Below are positions 43,624 through 51,687 of a stretch of 64,000 nt of DNA, piece by piece. A model generated the notes under the pieces. That model worked only from the letters and a program-made list of their open reading frames with translations. It was not told where the DNA came from and ran no database searches. A program made the translations under genes and the position numbers. The DNA is taken from NCBI GenBank assembly GCA_039818165.1, contig JBCBUL010000001.1:267243-331242 (forward strand), in the 5' to 3' direction. Origin of the DNA: UBA5336 sp039818165. GTDB taxonomy: Bacteria; Pseudomonadota; Alphaproteobacteria; Caulobacterales; Hyphomonadaceae. The first letter of the stretch is position 1. Each line of letters begins with the position of its first letter.

Positions 43624-44432
43624 AGCGCCACGCCTCTCCTGAGCCGAGCTTCGCCGACGAGGATGTCAGCGTCACGTCCGTCGTGTTCGGGCTCGCCATG
43701 ATTTTCGCGCTGATCGTTGCGGCGGCCGCTTTCATGGGCGGATCCTTGTCCAAAGTTGAAAGCCGTATGGCCAACACCACCGATGCGGTCGCGCGGTCGC
43801 TCGGCGTGGGCGTGGCTACAATTCGCATTGTTGGCCTTGAACGCGACCCCACTTTGGAGTCCGATGTGCGCTCGGCTGCGATGATTGAGCCCGGCGAGAA
43901 CATGCTCCGCGCTGATCCCCATACCATTCGCACGCGCGTTGAAGCCACGCGCAAAGTGGTGAACGTGCGTGTCCACCGCCTCTGGCCCGACCAGGTGGTT
44001 ATCATGGCCGATCCAGCCCAGCCATTGGCGCTGTTCCACACGGGCGATGACTGGTACGTCATCGATACGCTGGGCCGCGAAATGCCCGGCGTGGCAAGTG
44101 CGGACTTTGCACACCTTCCTCGCATTGCCGGTGACGGTGCCGACAGCGCTGCCTTTGAATTGGTTGTCCAGCTCGATGCGGTGCCGGAACTGGCCCGAAA
44201 CGTGGTCTTCGCAGAGCGCGTTGCCGCGCGCCGGTGGGATTTGCACCTTCGGGGCGGAGCCCGTGCGATGCTGCCGCGCGATGCGGACATGGGCGATGCC
44301 CTGGTGCGTTTGGCCGAGTTGGATACCGGTGTCCCGGCACTCGCCGTACGTACCGCTCGGGTCGACCTACGGGGGGACACCCGGATTTATCTGGCACCTG
44401 CCATTCCAGCGCGCCGAGACGGGAGCGCCTGA
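43611..44432 (+). CDS. ftsQ: Cell division protein FtsQ
   Basis: Bitopic divisome scaffold protein. The 273-residue protein has a short cytoplasmic N-terminus, one transmembrane helix (about residues 22-44, VVFGLAMIFALIVAAAAFMG), a POTRA domain (about 70-140, VGLERDPTLESDVRSAAMI) and the FtsQ beta domain (VHRLWPDQVVIMADPAQP, DDWYVIDTLGREM). It starts inside the ddl 3' end and is followed 1 bp later by ftsA, the standard ddl-ftsQ-ftsA order. Confidence 0.94.
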   Translation: MSKVKRHASPEPSFADEDVSVTSVVFGLAMIFALIVAAAAFMGGSLSKVESRMANTTDAVARSLGVGVATIRIVGLERDPTLESDVRSAAMIEPGENMLRADPHTIRTRVEATRKVVNVRVHRLWPDQVVIMADPAQPLALFHTGDDWYVIDTLGREMPGVASADFAHLPRIAGDGADSAAFELVVQLDAVPELARNVVFAERVAARRWDLHLRGGARAMLPRDADMGDALVRLAELDTGVPALAVRTARVDLRGDTRIYLAPAIPARRDGSA

Positions 44433-44433
44433 T

Positions 44434-45729
44434 ATGTCGAGCCAGCCCCAACGCCGCGCGCCCCGAGGCGCCCCTGCCCAGGGTGAGACTCTGGCGGCGC
44501 TGGATATTGGCGCCTCGAAGATCACTTGCCTGATCGGTCGGACCGACGTGCGTCAGGTCGCCGGCTTCTCGCTGATGGGGGGCGGGCGTCAACAATCGCG
44601 AGGCTTTGCGGGCGGTGCGATCACCGACATGGAGGCGTTGGAACGTGCCGTACGCCTCGCGGTGGAAGATGCCGAGCGCCAGGCCGGGACGCGGATCAAC
44701 ACGCTGCGCCTTGGTATAACCGGGCCGAAGGTGAACAGCCACCTGACCATGGCGGCGCTAGCCCCCACGGGCCGCGAAATCAATGCGCGGGACATGCGCC
44801 GCGTGCAAGCCAAGGCCATGGCGCGGCTCGACCTGAAGGAAGACGAAATCCTCGCTGTATACCCGGTGGCATACCGCGTTGACGATCTGGAAGGGGTCCG
44901 CGAGCCTGCTGGAATGGTGGCGGAAAAGCTCAGCGTGCTTCTGAACGTGATTACGGCGCCAACGGCCCTTGTCCGCAACCTTGGAGAGGTGGTCAGCCGG
45001 GCGCATTTGAAAGTCGAACGCTTCGTTCCGTCATCCTTCGCCAGTGGATTTGGAACACTGATCGAAGACGAGTGCGAAAACGGGGCGATCTGTATCGATA
45101 TGGGCGCCGACGTGACAGCAGTCTCCGTATTCCTGAATGGTACGCCGGCAGCGCTCGATCTTGTTCCCGCGGGCGGGGGCCATGTCACAGCCGACTTGGC
45201 CCAGGGCCTCGGCACCACATTCGCAGCGGCTGAGCGGATGAAGACTGTCTACGGTCATGCTGATCTCACCGCGCCAGGACTGGCCGAGCGCATTCAGTGC
45301 CCACGTCTTGGCGATGATGGCCGGCTGAACGCCGAGCGTATGGCCCGCGCCAAACTGGCTGAGATCATTGCGCCGCGTATCGAAGAGGTTTTCGAACTGA
45401 TTGGCGAGCATTTGAACCGCTCGCCTCTGGCCAAAGTCATGCCGAGACGGGTCGTACTCACAGGCGGTGCCAGCCAGATGCCCGGCGTGCGGGACGTTGC
45501 AAATCTCGTTTTGGGCATGCCTGTGCGCCTCGGACGGCCCGTTCATGCTGAGATTCTTGGCGAATCCCTGGCTTCTCCGGGTTTTTCCACAGCGGCAGGT
45601 CTGCTAACTTACGGTCTTAAGGGCAATCCCGATGCGGCCTGGGCAGGGGCCGGTCGGGGACAGTTTGGAGTAGCCGGAACGGGTGGTACCATTAACAAAA
45701 CGTGGACGTGGCTCCGTGAAAATTTCTGA
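44434..45729 (+). CDS. ftsA: Cell division protein FtsA
   Basis: Actin-like protein that tethers FtsZ to the membrane. The 431-residue protein has the phosphate 1 loop ALDIGASKITCLIG, the phosphate 2 segment CIDMGADVTAVSVF and the adenosine motif VLTGGASQMPGV. The C-terminal end (NKTWTWLRENF) is the amphipathic membrane-targeting helix. ATG 44434 is used; the longer open frame upstream is a shadow of ftsQ. Confidence 0.96.
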   Translation: MSSQPQRRAPRGAPAQGETLAALDIGASKITCLIGRTDVRQVAGFSLMGGGRQQSRGFAGGAITDMEALERAVRLAVEDAERQAGTRINTLRLGITGPKVNSHLTMAALAPTGREINARDMRRVQAKAMARLDLKEDEILAVYPVAYRVDDLEGVREPAGMVAEKLSVLLNVITAPTALVRNLGEVVSRAHLKVERFVPSSFASGFGTLIEDECENGAICIDMGADVTAVSVFLNGTPAALDLVPAGGGHVTADLAQGLGTTFAAAERMKTVYGHADLTAPGLAERIQCPRLGDDGRLNAERMARAKLAEIIAPRIEEVFELIGEHLNRSPLAKVMPRRVVLTGGASQMPGVRDVANLVLGMPVRLGRPVHAEILGESLASPGFSTAAGLLTYGLKGNPDAAWAGAGRGQFGVAGTGGTINKTWTWLRENF

Positions 45730-45745
45730 CGAAATATTCCACCAC

Positions 45746-45760
45746 TTAACTCGTTTTTAG
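45746..45760 (+). promoter_or_regulatory. CtrA-like box upstream of ftsZ
   Basis: TTAA-CTCGTTT-TTAG matches the CtrA consensus TTAA-N7-TTAA at seven of eight positions, 74 bp before the ftsZ start in the 104-bp ftsA-ftsZ gap. CtrA control of ftsZ is established in Caulobacter. Here it is inference, and a one-mismatch match occurs by chance every few kb. Confidence 0.4.
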
Positions 45761-45833
45761 GCCGCGAATGGCACCTTCCACTCAAACGGCACGGCGATGC
45801 TCCACAGCGTAGATTTTGGAAGGCGACCTTAGA

Positions 45834-47267
45834 ATGACACAAGAACTGAAACCCCGGATTGTGGTGTTTGGCGTCGGTGGCGCCGGCGGAAATGCCGTCG
45901 ACAACATGATCGAGGCCGATCTCCAGGGGGTGGAGTTCATCGTCGCCAACACGGACAGCCAGGCCCTGTCGCGCTCTAAGACAGAACACCGCATCCAGCT
46001 CGGCCCGGAAACCACCGGTGGCCTTGGCGCAGGTGCTCGCCCGGATATTGGTGCCGCCGCCGCCGAAGAGAGCCTGAATGAAATCGCCCGCCACCTGGAC
46101 GGTGCACACATGGTCTTTGTCGCCGCAGGCATGGGCGGTGGAACTGGAACGGGCGCAGCGCCGGTCATAGCGCGCGCTGCCCAGGAAAAGGGCATCCTCA
46201 CCGTTGCGGTCGTGACCAAGCCCTTCGGTTTTGAAGGCGCCCGCCGCATGCGCATGGCCGAGGAAGGCCTCAGCGAAATACGCAGCGCCGTCGACACGAT
46301 GATTGTGGTGCCGAACCAGAATCTCTTCCGGATCGCCAACGAGCGCACCACCTTCGCCGACGCCTTCCGCATGGCCGACGATGTGCTTTACTCAGGCGTC
46401 CGCGGCATCACTGACCTGATGGTCATGCCGGGCCTGATCAATCTCGACTTTGCCGACGTGCGCTCGATCATGTCGGGCATGGGAACGGCCATGATGGGCA
46501 TGGGCGAGAGCACCGGCGAAAACCGCGCGCTTGAAGCCGCCCGTCAGGCGATCGATAACCCACTTCTTGATGACGTGACCATGCGCGGCGCTCGCGGCGT
46601 TTTGATCAACATCACAGGCGGGTACGACATGACCTTGTTCGAACTGGACGAGGCCGCCAACGAGATCCGCGCTGAAGTTGACCCCGATGCGAACATCATT
46701 GTGGGATCCACATTTGATCCTGAACTGGATGGCAAGGTCCGCGTATCGGTTGTGGCCGCGGGTCTTGAGGGGGTCGCAGCCAAGCAGGCACCAACGCAGC
46801 CTTTGCTGGACACTGCTCTGCCGCCCGCGCAGCCCGTAATGGACGAGCGCCCCGTTGTGGTCACATCGGCGGGAACCATGGTGGTCGAAACCGAATTGCC
46901 CGCTGAACCCGTTCTTGAGGGCAGCGATCCGCGGCCGGACTTCGCCGGTCGTCCCCTGCCAGCCTCCCATGTACCCGGCCAGAGCGGCAGTGACGAAATT
47001 TCTGCAGATGCCGTATTGGGCAAGTCGCTGACCGAGTCGGCAGCCTCGAACGATACTGGCCCTGCCCAGCCTGGCGAGCCAGACAGCGGCGCTGGCTTCA
47101 CCAACCTGTTCGGTTGGCGCAAGGGGCAGGGCGACAATGACGATGCTCCGGCACTGCCAGCCGAAGGTGCAATCGTGTCCACGCCCGATGATGCGGCTGA
47201 TCCCGCGCCATTCGACGACGCAGACCTGGAAATCCCAGCTTTCCTGCGCCGCTCCGCTAATCACTAG
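45834..47267 (+). CDS. ftsZ: Cell division protein FtsZ
   Basis: Tubulin-like GTPase that forms the Z ring. The 477-residue protein has the G-box GGGTGTGAAP (101-110) and the T7 loop NLDFADVRSIM (near 205). A long acidic, Pro-rich linker (about 318-460) follows, ending in the C-terminal peptide LEIPAFLRRSANH that binds FtsA and other partners. A long linker is typical of alphaproteobacteria. ATG 45834 is chosen for the N-terminus MTQELKPRIVVFGVGG; GGAAGG lies about 10 nt upstream. Confidence 0.97.
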   Translation: MTQELKPRIVVFGVGGAGGNAVDNMIEADLQGVEFIVANTDSQALSRSKTEHRIQLGPETTGGLGAGARPDIGAAAAEESLNEIARHLDGAHMVFVAAGMGGGTGTGAAPVIARAAQEKGILTVAVVTKPFGFEGARRMRMAEEGLSEIRSAVDTMIVVPNQNLFRIANERTTFADAFRMADDVLYSGVRGITDLMVMPGLINLDFADVRSIMSGMGTAMMGMGESTGENRALEAARQAIDNPLLDDVTMRGARGVLINITGGYDMTLFELDEAANEIRAEVDPDANIIVGSTFDPELDGKVRVSVVAAGLEGVAAKQAPTQPLLDTALPPAQPVMDERPVVVTSAGTMVVETELPAEPVLEGSDPRPDFAGRPLPASHVPGQSGSDEISADAVLGKSLTESAASNDTGPAQPGEPDSGAGFTNLFGWRKGQGDNDDAPALPAEGAIVSTPDDAADPAPFDDADLEIPAFLRRSANH

Positions 47268-47316
47268 GCGCGCCTGGGGCCGCTTACCAAAGCTTCATGT
47301 GATCGAAATCGGTTGA

Positions 47317-47348
47317 AAAGGGCTTTCGCCATTGGGCGGAAGCCCTTT
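47317..47348 (+). terminator. Hairpin between ftsZ and lpxC
   Basis: A 14-bp stem AAAGGGCTTTCGCC / GGCGGAAGCCCTTT with a 4-nt loop and one G-U pair. The trailing T-run is short (TTTGTTG). It probably ends the ftsZ transcript and lies 80 bp before the lpxC start. Confidence 0.55.
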
Positions 47349-47427
47349 GTTGCAACAGAGCGTAACAATGCGTGTCTTGGGAGCACACCGGCCGTGCGCT
47401 TTAAAAGCGGGAGTTGGAGGTGGTCCC

Positions 47428-48363
47428 GTGAGTTCAGTCGAGTACCAAACAACACTAGGCGCAGCCATCATGGTGGCGGGCGTGGGTGTGCACAGCGGAG
47501 AGCGTGCGCGACTTGTGATGCGCCCAGCAGCGCCCGATACGGGTGTCGTGTTTGTTCGCACAGATGTGGATGCAACAGACCGCGAAATCCCCGCCCGTGG
47601 TGATTTCGTCTCTGAAGTCACACTCGGCACGACTCTGTCCAACGAAGACGGGATCAGCGTAGCGGTGGTCGAACATCTGCTCGCTGCGTTTTCCGGCATG
47701 GGCCTCGACAATGTCCACATCGAAATCGATGGTCCGGAAGTGCCGATCATGGACGGGTCCTCGGCGGTGTTCTGCGAGCTTATCAACCAGGTCGGTCTGG
47801 TTGAACAATCCTCCCTGCGGCGCCGTATTCGTATCCTCGAAACCGTCACTGTCGAAGAGGGCGCCAAGCGGGCCTCGCTCGAACCGACGACCGGTAAAGC
47901 CCTGACGCTGCGCGCCCGGATTGATTTTGAGAGCCGCGCCATCGGCGTTCAACAGATGGCACTGCGTCTTCGCCCGGGCATGTTTGCCCGCGATCTGGCT
48001 TTTGCGCGCACATTCGGCTTTGCCCGCGATGTCGACTATCTGAAATCCATGGGCCTTGCCCGCGGTGGATCACTGGAAAACGCCGTGGTCATCGATGGCG
48101 ACGATATTATCAATCCTGAAGGTCTGCGGGTTGAGGACGAATTTGTGCGCCACAAAGTGCTCGATGCCGTCGGCGATCTATTCCTCGCGGGCGCCCCGAT
48201 TGCAGGCACATACACGGCTGAACAGCCTGGCCACGCCCTGAACAATGCGCTGGTACGCAAACTGTTGGCGACGCCTGAAGCCTGGTGCTGGGAAGATGAC
48301 CGCGATGCGCACAGTGTCCGTGGGGCGTCTGACTTCGCCGCTGCCGCCGTCGTCAGCGGCTAA
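47428..48363 (+). CDS. lpxC: UDP-3-O-acyl-N-acetylglucosamine deacetylase
   Basis: Zinc enzyme that commits to lipid A synthesis. The 311-residue protein has GVGVHSGERARL at the start, the zinc-ligand segments VVEHLLAAF and VRHKVLDAVGDLFL, and the motif PIMDGSS. The GTG start at 47428 is preferred because GGAGG sits 7 nt upstream and the product starts MSSVEYQTTLGA, as usual. An in-frame ATG at 47368 has no ribosome binding site. Confidence 0.95.
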   Translation: MSSVEYQTTLGAAIMVAGVGVHSGERARLVMRPAAPDTGVVFVRTDVDATDREIPARGDFVSEVTLGTTLSNEDGISVAVVEHLLAAFSGMGLDNVHIEIDGPEVPIMDGSSAVFCELINQVGLVEQSSLRRRIRILETVTVEEGAKRASLEPTTGKALTLRARIDFESRAIGVQQMALRLRPGMFARDLAFARTFGFARDVDYLKSMGLARGGSLENAVVIDGDDIINPEGLRVEDEFVRHKVLDAVGDLFLAGAPIAGTYTAEQPGHALNNALVRKLLATPEAWCWEDDRDAHSVRGASDFAAAAVVSG

Positions 48364-48422
48364 ATCCCCGAACTACTGCGACGTCGCGTGAAATAGCGGA
48401 CCGTACGCTGCCTCAGCCGAAA

Positions 48423-48887
48423 CTAGCGCTGGGGCTGTTCGGTGTGTGCGCCATTCGTTTGCTGGGCCGTTTCCTGCACTATGCCTTCGGTCGTCTCTGC
48501 GTCCGGCGTGTCCGCGAGGGCTCGAACCAGCGAAAGGACCGCCATGCGCAGCCTGTCTTCGGTAATCTTGGAAAAGCCGCGCACCAGTTCGATCACATGG
48601 CGCGGAGAGGACATATCGTCATCTTCGCTGTCATCGGACCGGTTTTGATCGCCAATCCCTTCGAAGAACCATCCCACATGGGTCTGCAGCCGTTCAGCGA
48701 TCTGAAACAGGCGCCCGGCGCTCACGCGGTTTGCACCCGTCTCGTACTTCTGGATCTGTTGGTAGGAAATGCCGAGCGCTTCACCGAGTTGATCCTGGGT
48801 GAAGCCGAGGAGTATGCGTCTCCGGCGGATTCGATCTCCGACAACCGTGTCGATCTCTGCTGCGTCGAGGTCTTTTCTTTGGGTCAT
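48423..48887 (-). CDS. XRE-family HTH regulator
   Basis: A 154-residue protein with a helix-turn-helix of the Xre/Cro class at about 15-70: RIRRRRILLGFTQDQLGEA, then GISYQQIQKYETGANRVSAG. A disordered acidic middle (DDSEDDDMSSP) and a helical C-terminus follow. Targets are unknown. It sits between lpxC and bamD on the opposite strand, converging with lpxC. Start at 48887 (MTQRKDLDAAEIDTVVG); ATG 48929 would add 14 residues. Confidence 0.82.
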   Translation of the reverse strand: MTQRKDLDAAEIDTVVGDRIRRRRILLGFTQDQLGEALGISYQQIQKYETGANRVSAGRLFQIAERLQTHVGWFFEGIGDQNRSDDSEDDDMSSPRHVIELVRGFSKITEDRLRMAVLSLVRALADTPDAETTEGIVQETAQQTNGAHTEQPQR

Positions 48888-49087
48888 TGGAATCCGAGGG
48901 ACTGTGCGGGTAGCCCAATAGCTTCCCAATTCGGAGAGATAGACCGACGCGGCGAGCCGGCAAGTTCAACCCGGCTAGGCGTACTGCCGTGTGCGTTTGT
49001 GACTTGGACAAATCCGGTCGAGCGCGATAGGTCAGAGGTTGACTGCGCACGAGCGCTCCCGCCTTCATATTCGTTTAGGATAGCCCT

Positions 49088-49903
49088 ATGAACGCCAAGT
49101 CGACCCTCCCCTTGCTGACGCTCGCAGGTGCATTGCTCCTCGGAGCTTGCCAGTCAGCTGAACGGCGACAGTCCCTCGTCTATGTGGAACGCCCGGTAGA
49201 AGCGCTGTTCAACCAGGCTGCGGAAGAGTTGGACTCCTTCGACTATGAAGAGGCCATCCTGTACTTCAACGAGGTCGAGCGCCAGCACCCTTACTCGGAA
49301 TGGGCGCGCCGGGCGACGCTGATGACTGCCTTCGCCCATTATCGCGCGCGCCAATATGACGATGCCGTCGGCGTTGCCCAACGCTATATCTCGCTGCATC
49401 CCGGCACGGACGGGGCGGCATATGCCTATTATCTGGTGGGCGTCTCCTACTTCGAGCAGATCGTCGATGTGGGCCGTGACCAGAAGACAACCGAACTGAC
49501 CCGCGCTGCGCTCACGGATGTGGTACGCCGCTTTCCAGAGTCCGAATATGCCAAGGACGCGGCCTTGAAGCTGGACATGGTCCGTGACCAGCTTGCAGGC
49601 AAGGAAATGGAGATCGGCCGTTGGTATCTGCGCCGTGGAGACCATTTGGCAGCGATCAATCGGTTCCGCACAGTGGTTGAAGACTATGACGGCACCAGTC
49701 ACGTGCCCGAGGCGCTGCATCGCCTTGTGGAAGCCTACCTCTCCGTAGGCTTACGCGGCGAAGCCCAAGCCGTCGGCGCAACCCTTGGCTATAATTTTCC
49801 CAATAGCGACTGGTATCAGGACAGCTACAACCTGCTTACCGGCCAGGGCATTGACGCAAGCGCGCAGCAACCCCGGCAGGGCTGGCTCTCCCGCCTGTTC
49901 TAA
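49088..49903 (+). CDS. bamD: Outer membrane assembly lipoprotein BamD
   Basis: Lipoprotein component of the BAM machinery that inserts beta-barrel proteins. The 271-residue protein has the lipobox LLGAC (Cys21) and TPR-like repeats typical of BamD: ALFNQAAEELDSFDYEEAIL, FNEVERQHPYSEWARRATLM, and PESEYAKDAALKLDMVRDQL. AGGA lies before ATG 49088. recN follows after 53 bp, the usual alphaproteobacterial order. Confidence 0.95.
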   Translation: MNAKSTLPLLTLAGALLLGACQSAERRQSLVYVERPVEALFNQAAEELDSFDYEEAILYFNEVERQHPYSEWARRATLMTAFAHYRARQYDDAVGVAQRYISLHPGTDGAAYAYYLVGVSYFEQIVDVGRDQKTTELTRAALTDVVRRFPESEYAKDAALKLDMVRDQLAGKEMEIGRWYLRRGDHLAAINRFRTVVEDYDGTSHVPEALHRLVEAYLSVGLRGEAQAVGATLGYNFPNSDWYQDSYNLLTGQGIDASAQQPRQGWLSRLF

Positions 49904-49923
49904 CACGCCCTATAAAACAGCTT

Positions 49924-49938
49924 GTTCAGTTTTTGTTC
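49924..49938 (+). promoter_or_regulatory. LexA (SOS) box upstream of recN
   Basis: GTTC-AGTTTTT-GTTC is a perfect alphaproteobacterial LexA operator (GTTC-N7-GTTC). It ends 18 bp before the recN ATG, within the expected core promoter. RecN is a classic SOS gene, which supports the assignment. Confidence 0.7.
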
Positions 49939-49956
49939 TAATGCTATGCGAGGCGC

Positions 49957-51687
49957 ATGTTAAGTGCGATCTCGCTGCGCAATTTTGTTCTGATCGACCG
50001 GATGGACCTTGAGCCCGGCGAAGGTTTCACCGCGCTCACGGGTGAAACCGGCGCGGGCAAATCGATCATCCTTGATGCATTGGGTGTCGCGCTGGGTGAG
50101 GCGGCAGAACGCCGCTTCATTCGGGCGGGTCATGGCCAGGCCTCGGTCACACTTGAATTTGCCCTTGGGGCAGACCATCCGGTTTGGCTTGATTTGGAAG
50201 ACAATGGGATGGACGCCGAGCGCCAAGACGTGCTCACCCTCAAACGCGTTATTCGCGCCAATGGGCCCGCGCGCGGTTTCATCAATGACCAGCCCGTGGG
50301 CACGGCTTTGCTTAAGCGTGTCGGAAGCCGGCTCGTGGAAATCCATGCGCAGCATGCGGCGGCGGCGCTGTTGCGCGAGTCGGTCCATCGGGAATTGCTC
50401 GATCAGTTTGCGGGCCACGACGGTGAGCTGGATGCGTGTGCGAAGGCGTGGGAGCGCCTCCAGGCCATGCGTGCAGCAGCAGATGCGCTGCGTGAGTCCG
50501 AGGCAGACAGGTCGAGCCGATTGGCCGCGCTCACGGCAGAAATCGAAGCGCTGTCCGATCTCGCGCCCATGGTGGGGGAGGCTGATGCGCTGGCGTCACG
50601 TCGAACCCGGCTCATGCAGGCCGAGCGGGTGAGCGTGCAACTGGGTGAGATCAAGACCGCCCTTACCGACGGTGATGTGGTCGGCATCCTTGGCCGAGCG
50701 GCGCGCCAGCTTGACCAGGCGGCCCGTTTGGCGGGCTACGAAGACAGTGAGGCGGGTCTGGAGGCCCGGGCAGCCGCAGAAGCGTTCGAGCGCGGCTTGA
50801 TCGAAGTGCAAGAGGGCGAACGGGCTCTCGCTGCGCTCGCAGTGGGGGCGGTTGAAGACCCCAATGCTCTGGAGGCCGCCGAAGCGCGTCTTTTTGCGTT
50901 ACGCGCAGCCGCCCGGCGGCACGGCGTGGAACCCGATGCGCTTCCCGCGATTCTGGACACGCATATGGCAGAGCTCGCGGCCCTGGATGGAATTGGGGCA
51001 GACCTGAAACAGACCGAGGAAGCCGAGCGAGAGGCGCTGGCCCGCTGGCATGCCGCCGCCGAGACACTCACCATTGGACGCAAGGCGGCCGCAAAACGCC
51101 TGGAAAACGCTGTCGCCGCCGAGTTGAAGCCCCTGAAGCTTGGGCGCACCCGATTTCGCGCCGCCATTTCGCCCCTTGCAGACACCCGTATCGGTCCGTC
51201 GGGCGCTAATGCGGTCACCTTTGAGATCGAGACCAATCCCGGCGCGGGTTTTGGTCCTTTGTCCAAAGTGGCGTCCGGCGGGGAAATGGCGCGCCTGTCC
51301 CTGGCGCTGAAATGCGCCCTCGCCGGGTCGGGCCCCGCCAGCGTTCTGATCTTCGATGAAGCCGACCAGGGGGTTGGCGGCGCTGTAGCAGCGGCCATTG
51401 GTGAACGGCTTGCGCGGCTCGGGAGGGATCGACAGGTGTTCGCCATCACCCACAGCCCGCAAGTGGCCGCCGCAGGGGCGGGTCAATGGTCCGTGTCCAA
51501 GACAGCGCCGCGCAAGGGTCTGTCACGCACCCAGGTCAATGGACTGGACAGCCAGGGCCGAACTGAGGAAATTGCGCGCATGTTGGCGGGGCTGGAAGTC
51601 ACGCCGGAAGCGCGCGCGGCCGCAGAGCGGCTGTTGGAGGATACATGCCAGGCGAGTCCCCGACAGAAAAACCGATCGAGGAGATGA
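49957..51687 (+). CDS. recN: DNA repair protein RecN
   Basis: SMC-like ATPase of double-strand break repair. The 576-residue protein has Walker A GETGAGKS (29-36), coiled-coil arms (about 160-370), the ABC signature ASGGEMARLSLALK and Walker B VLIFDEADQGVGG. A LexA box lies just upstream. The 3' end overlaps ligA by 43 bp, so ligA may share SOS control. Confidence 0.96.
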   Translation: MLSAISLRNFVLIDRMDLEPGEGFTALTGETGAGKSIILDALGVALGEAAERRFIRAGHGQASVTLEFALGADHPVWLDLEDNGMDAERQDVLTLKRVIRANGPARGFINDQPVGTALLKRVGSRLVEIHAQHAAAALLRESVHRELLDQFAGHDGELDACAKAWERLQAMRAAADALRESEADRSSRLAALTAEIEALSDLAPMVGEADALASRRTRLMQAERVSVQLGEIKTALTDGDVVGILGRAARQLDQAARLAGYEDSEAGLEARAAAEAFERGLIEVQEGERALAALAVGAVEDPNALEAAEARLFALRAAARRHGVEPDALPAILDTHMAELAALDGIGADLKQTEEAEREALARWHAAAETLTIGRKAAAKRLENAVAAELKPLKLGRTRFRAAISPLADTRIGPSGANAVTFEIETNPGAGFGPLSKVASGGEMARLSLALKCALAGSGPASVLIFDEADQGVGGAVAAAIGERLARLGRDRQVFAITHSPQVAAAGAGQWSVSKTAPRKGLSRTQVNGLDSQGRTEEIARMLAGLEVTPEARAAAERLLEDTCQASPRQKNRSRR

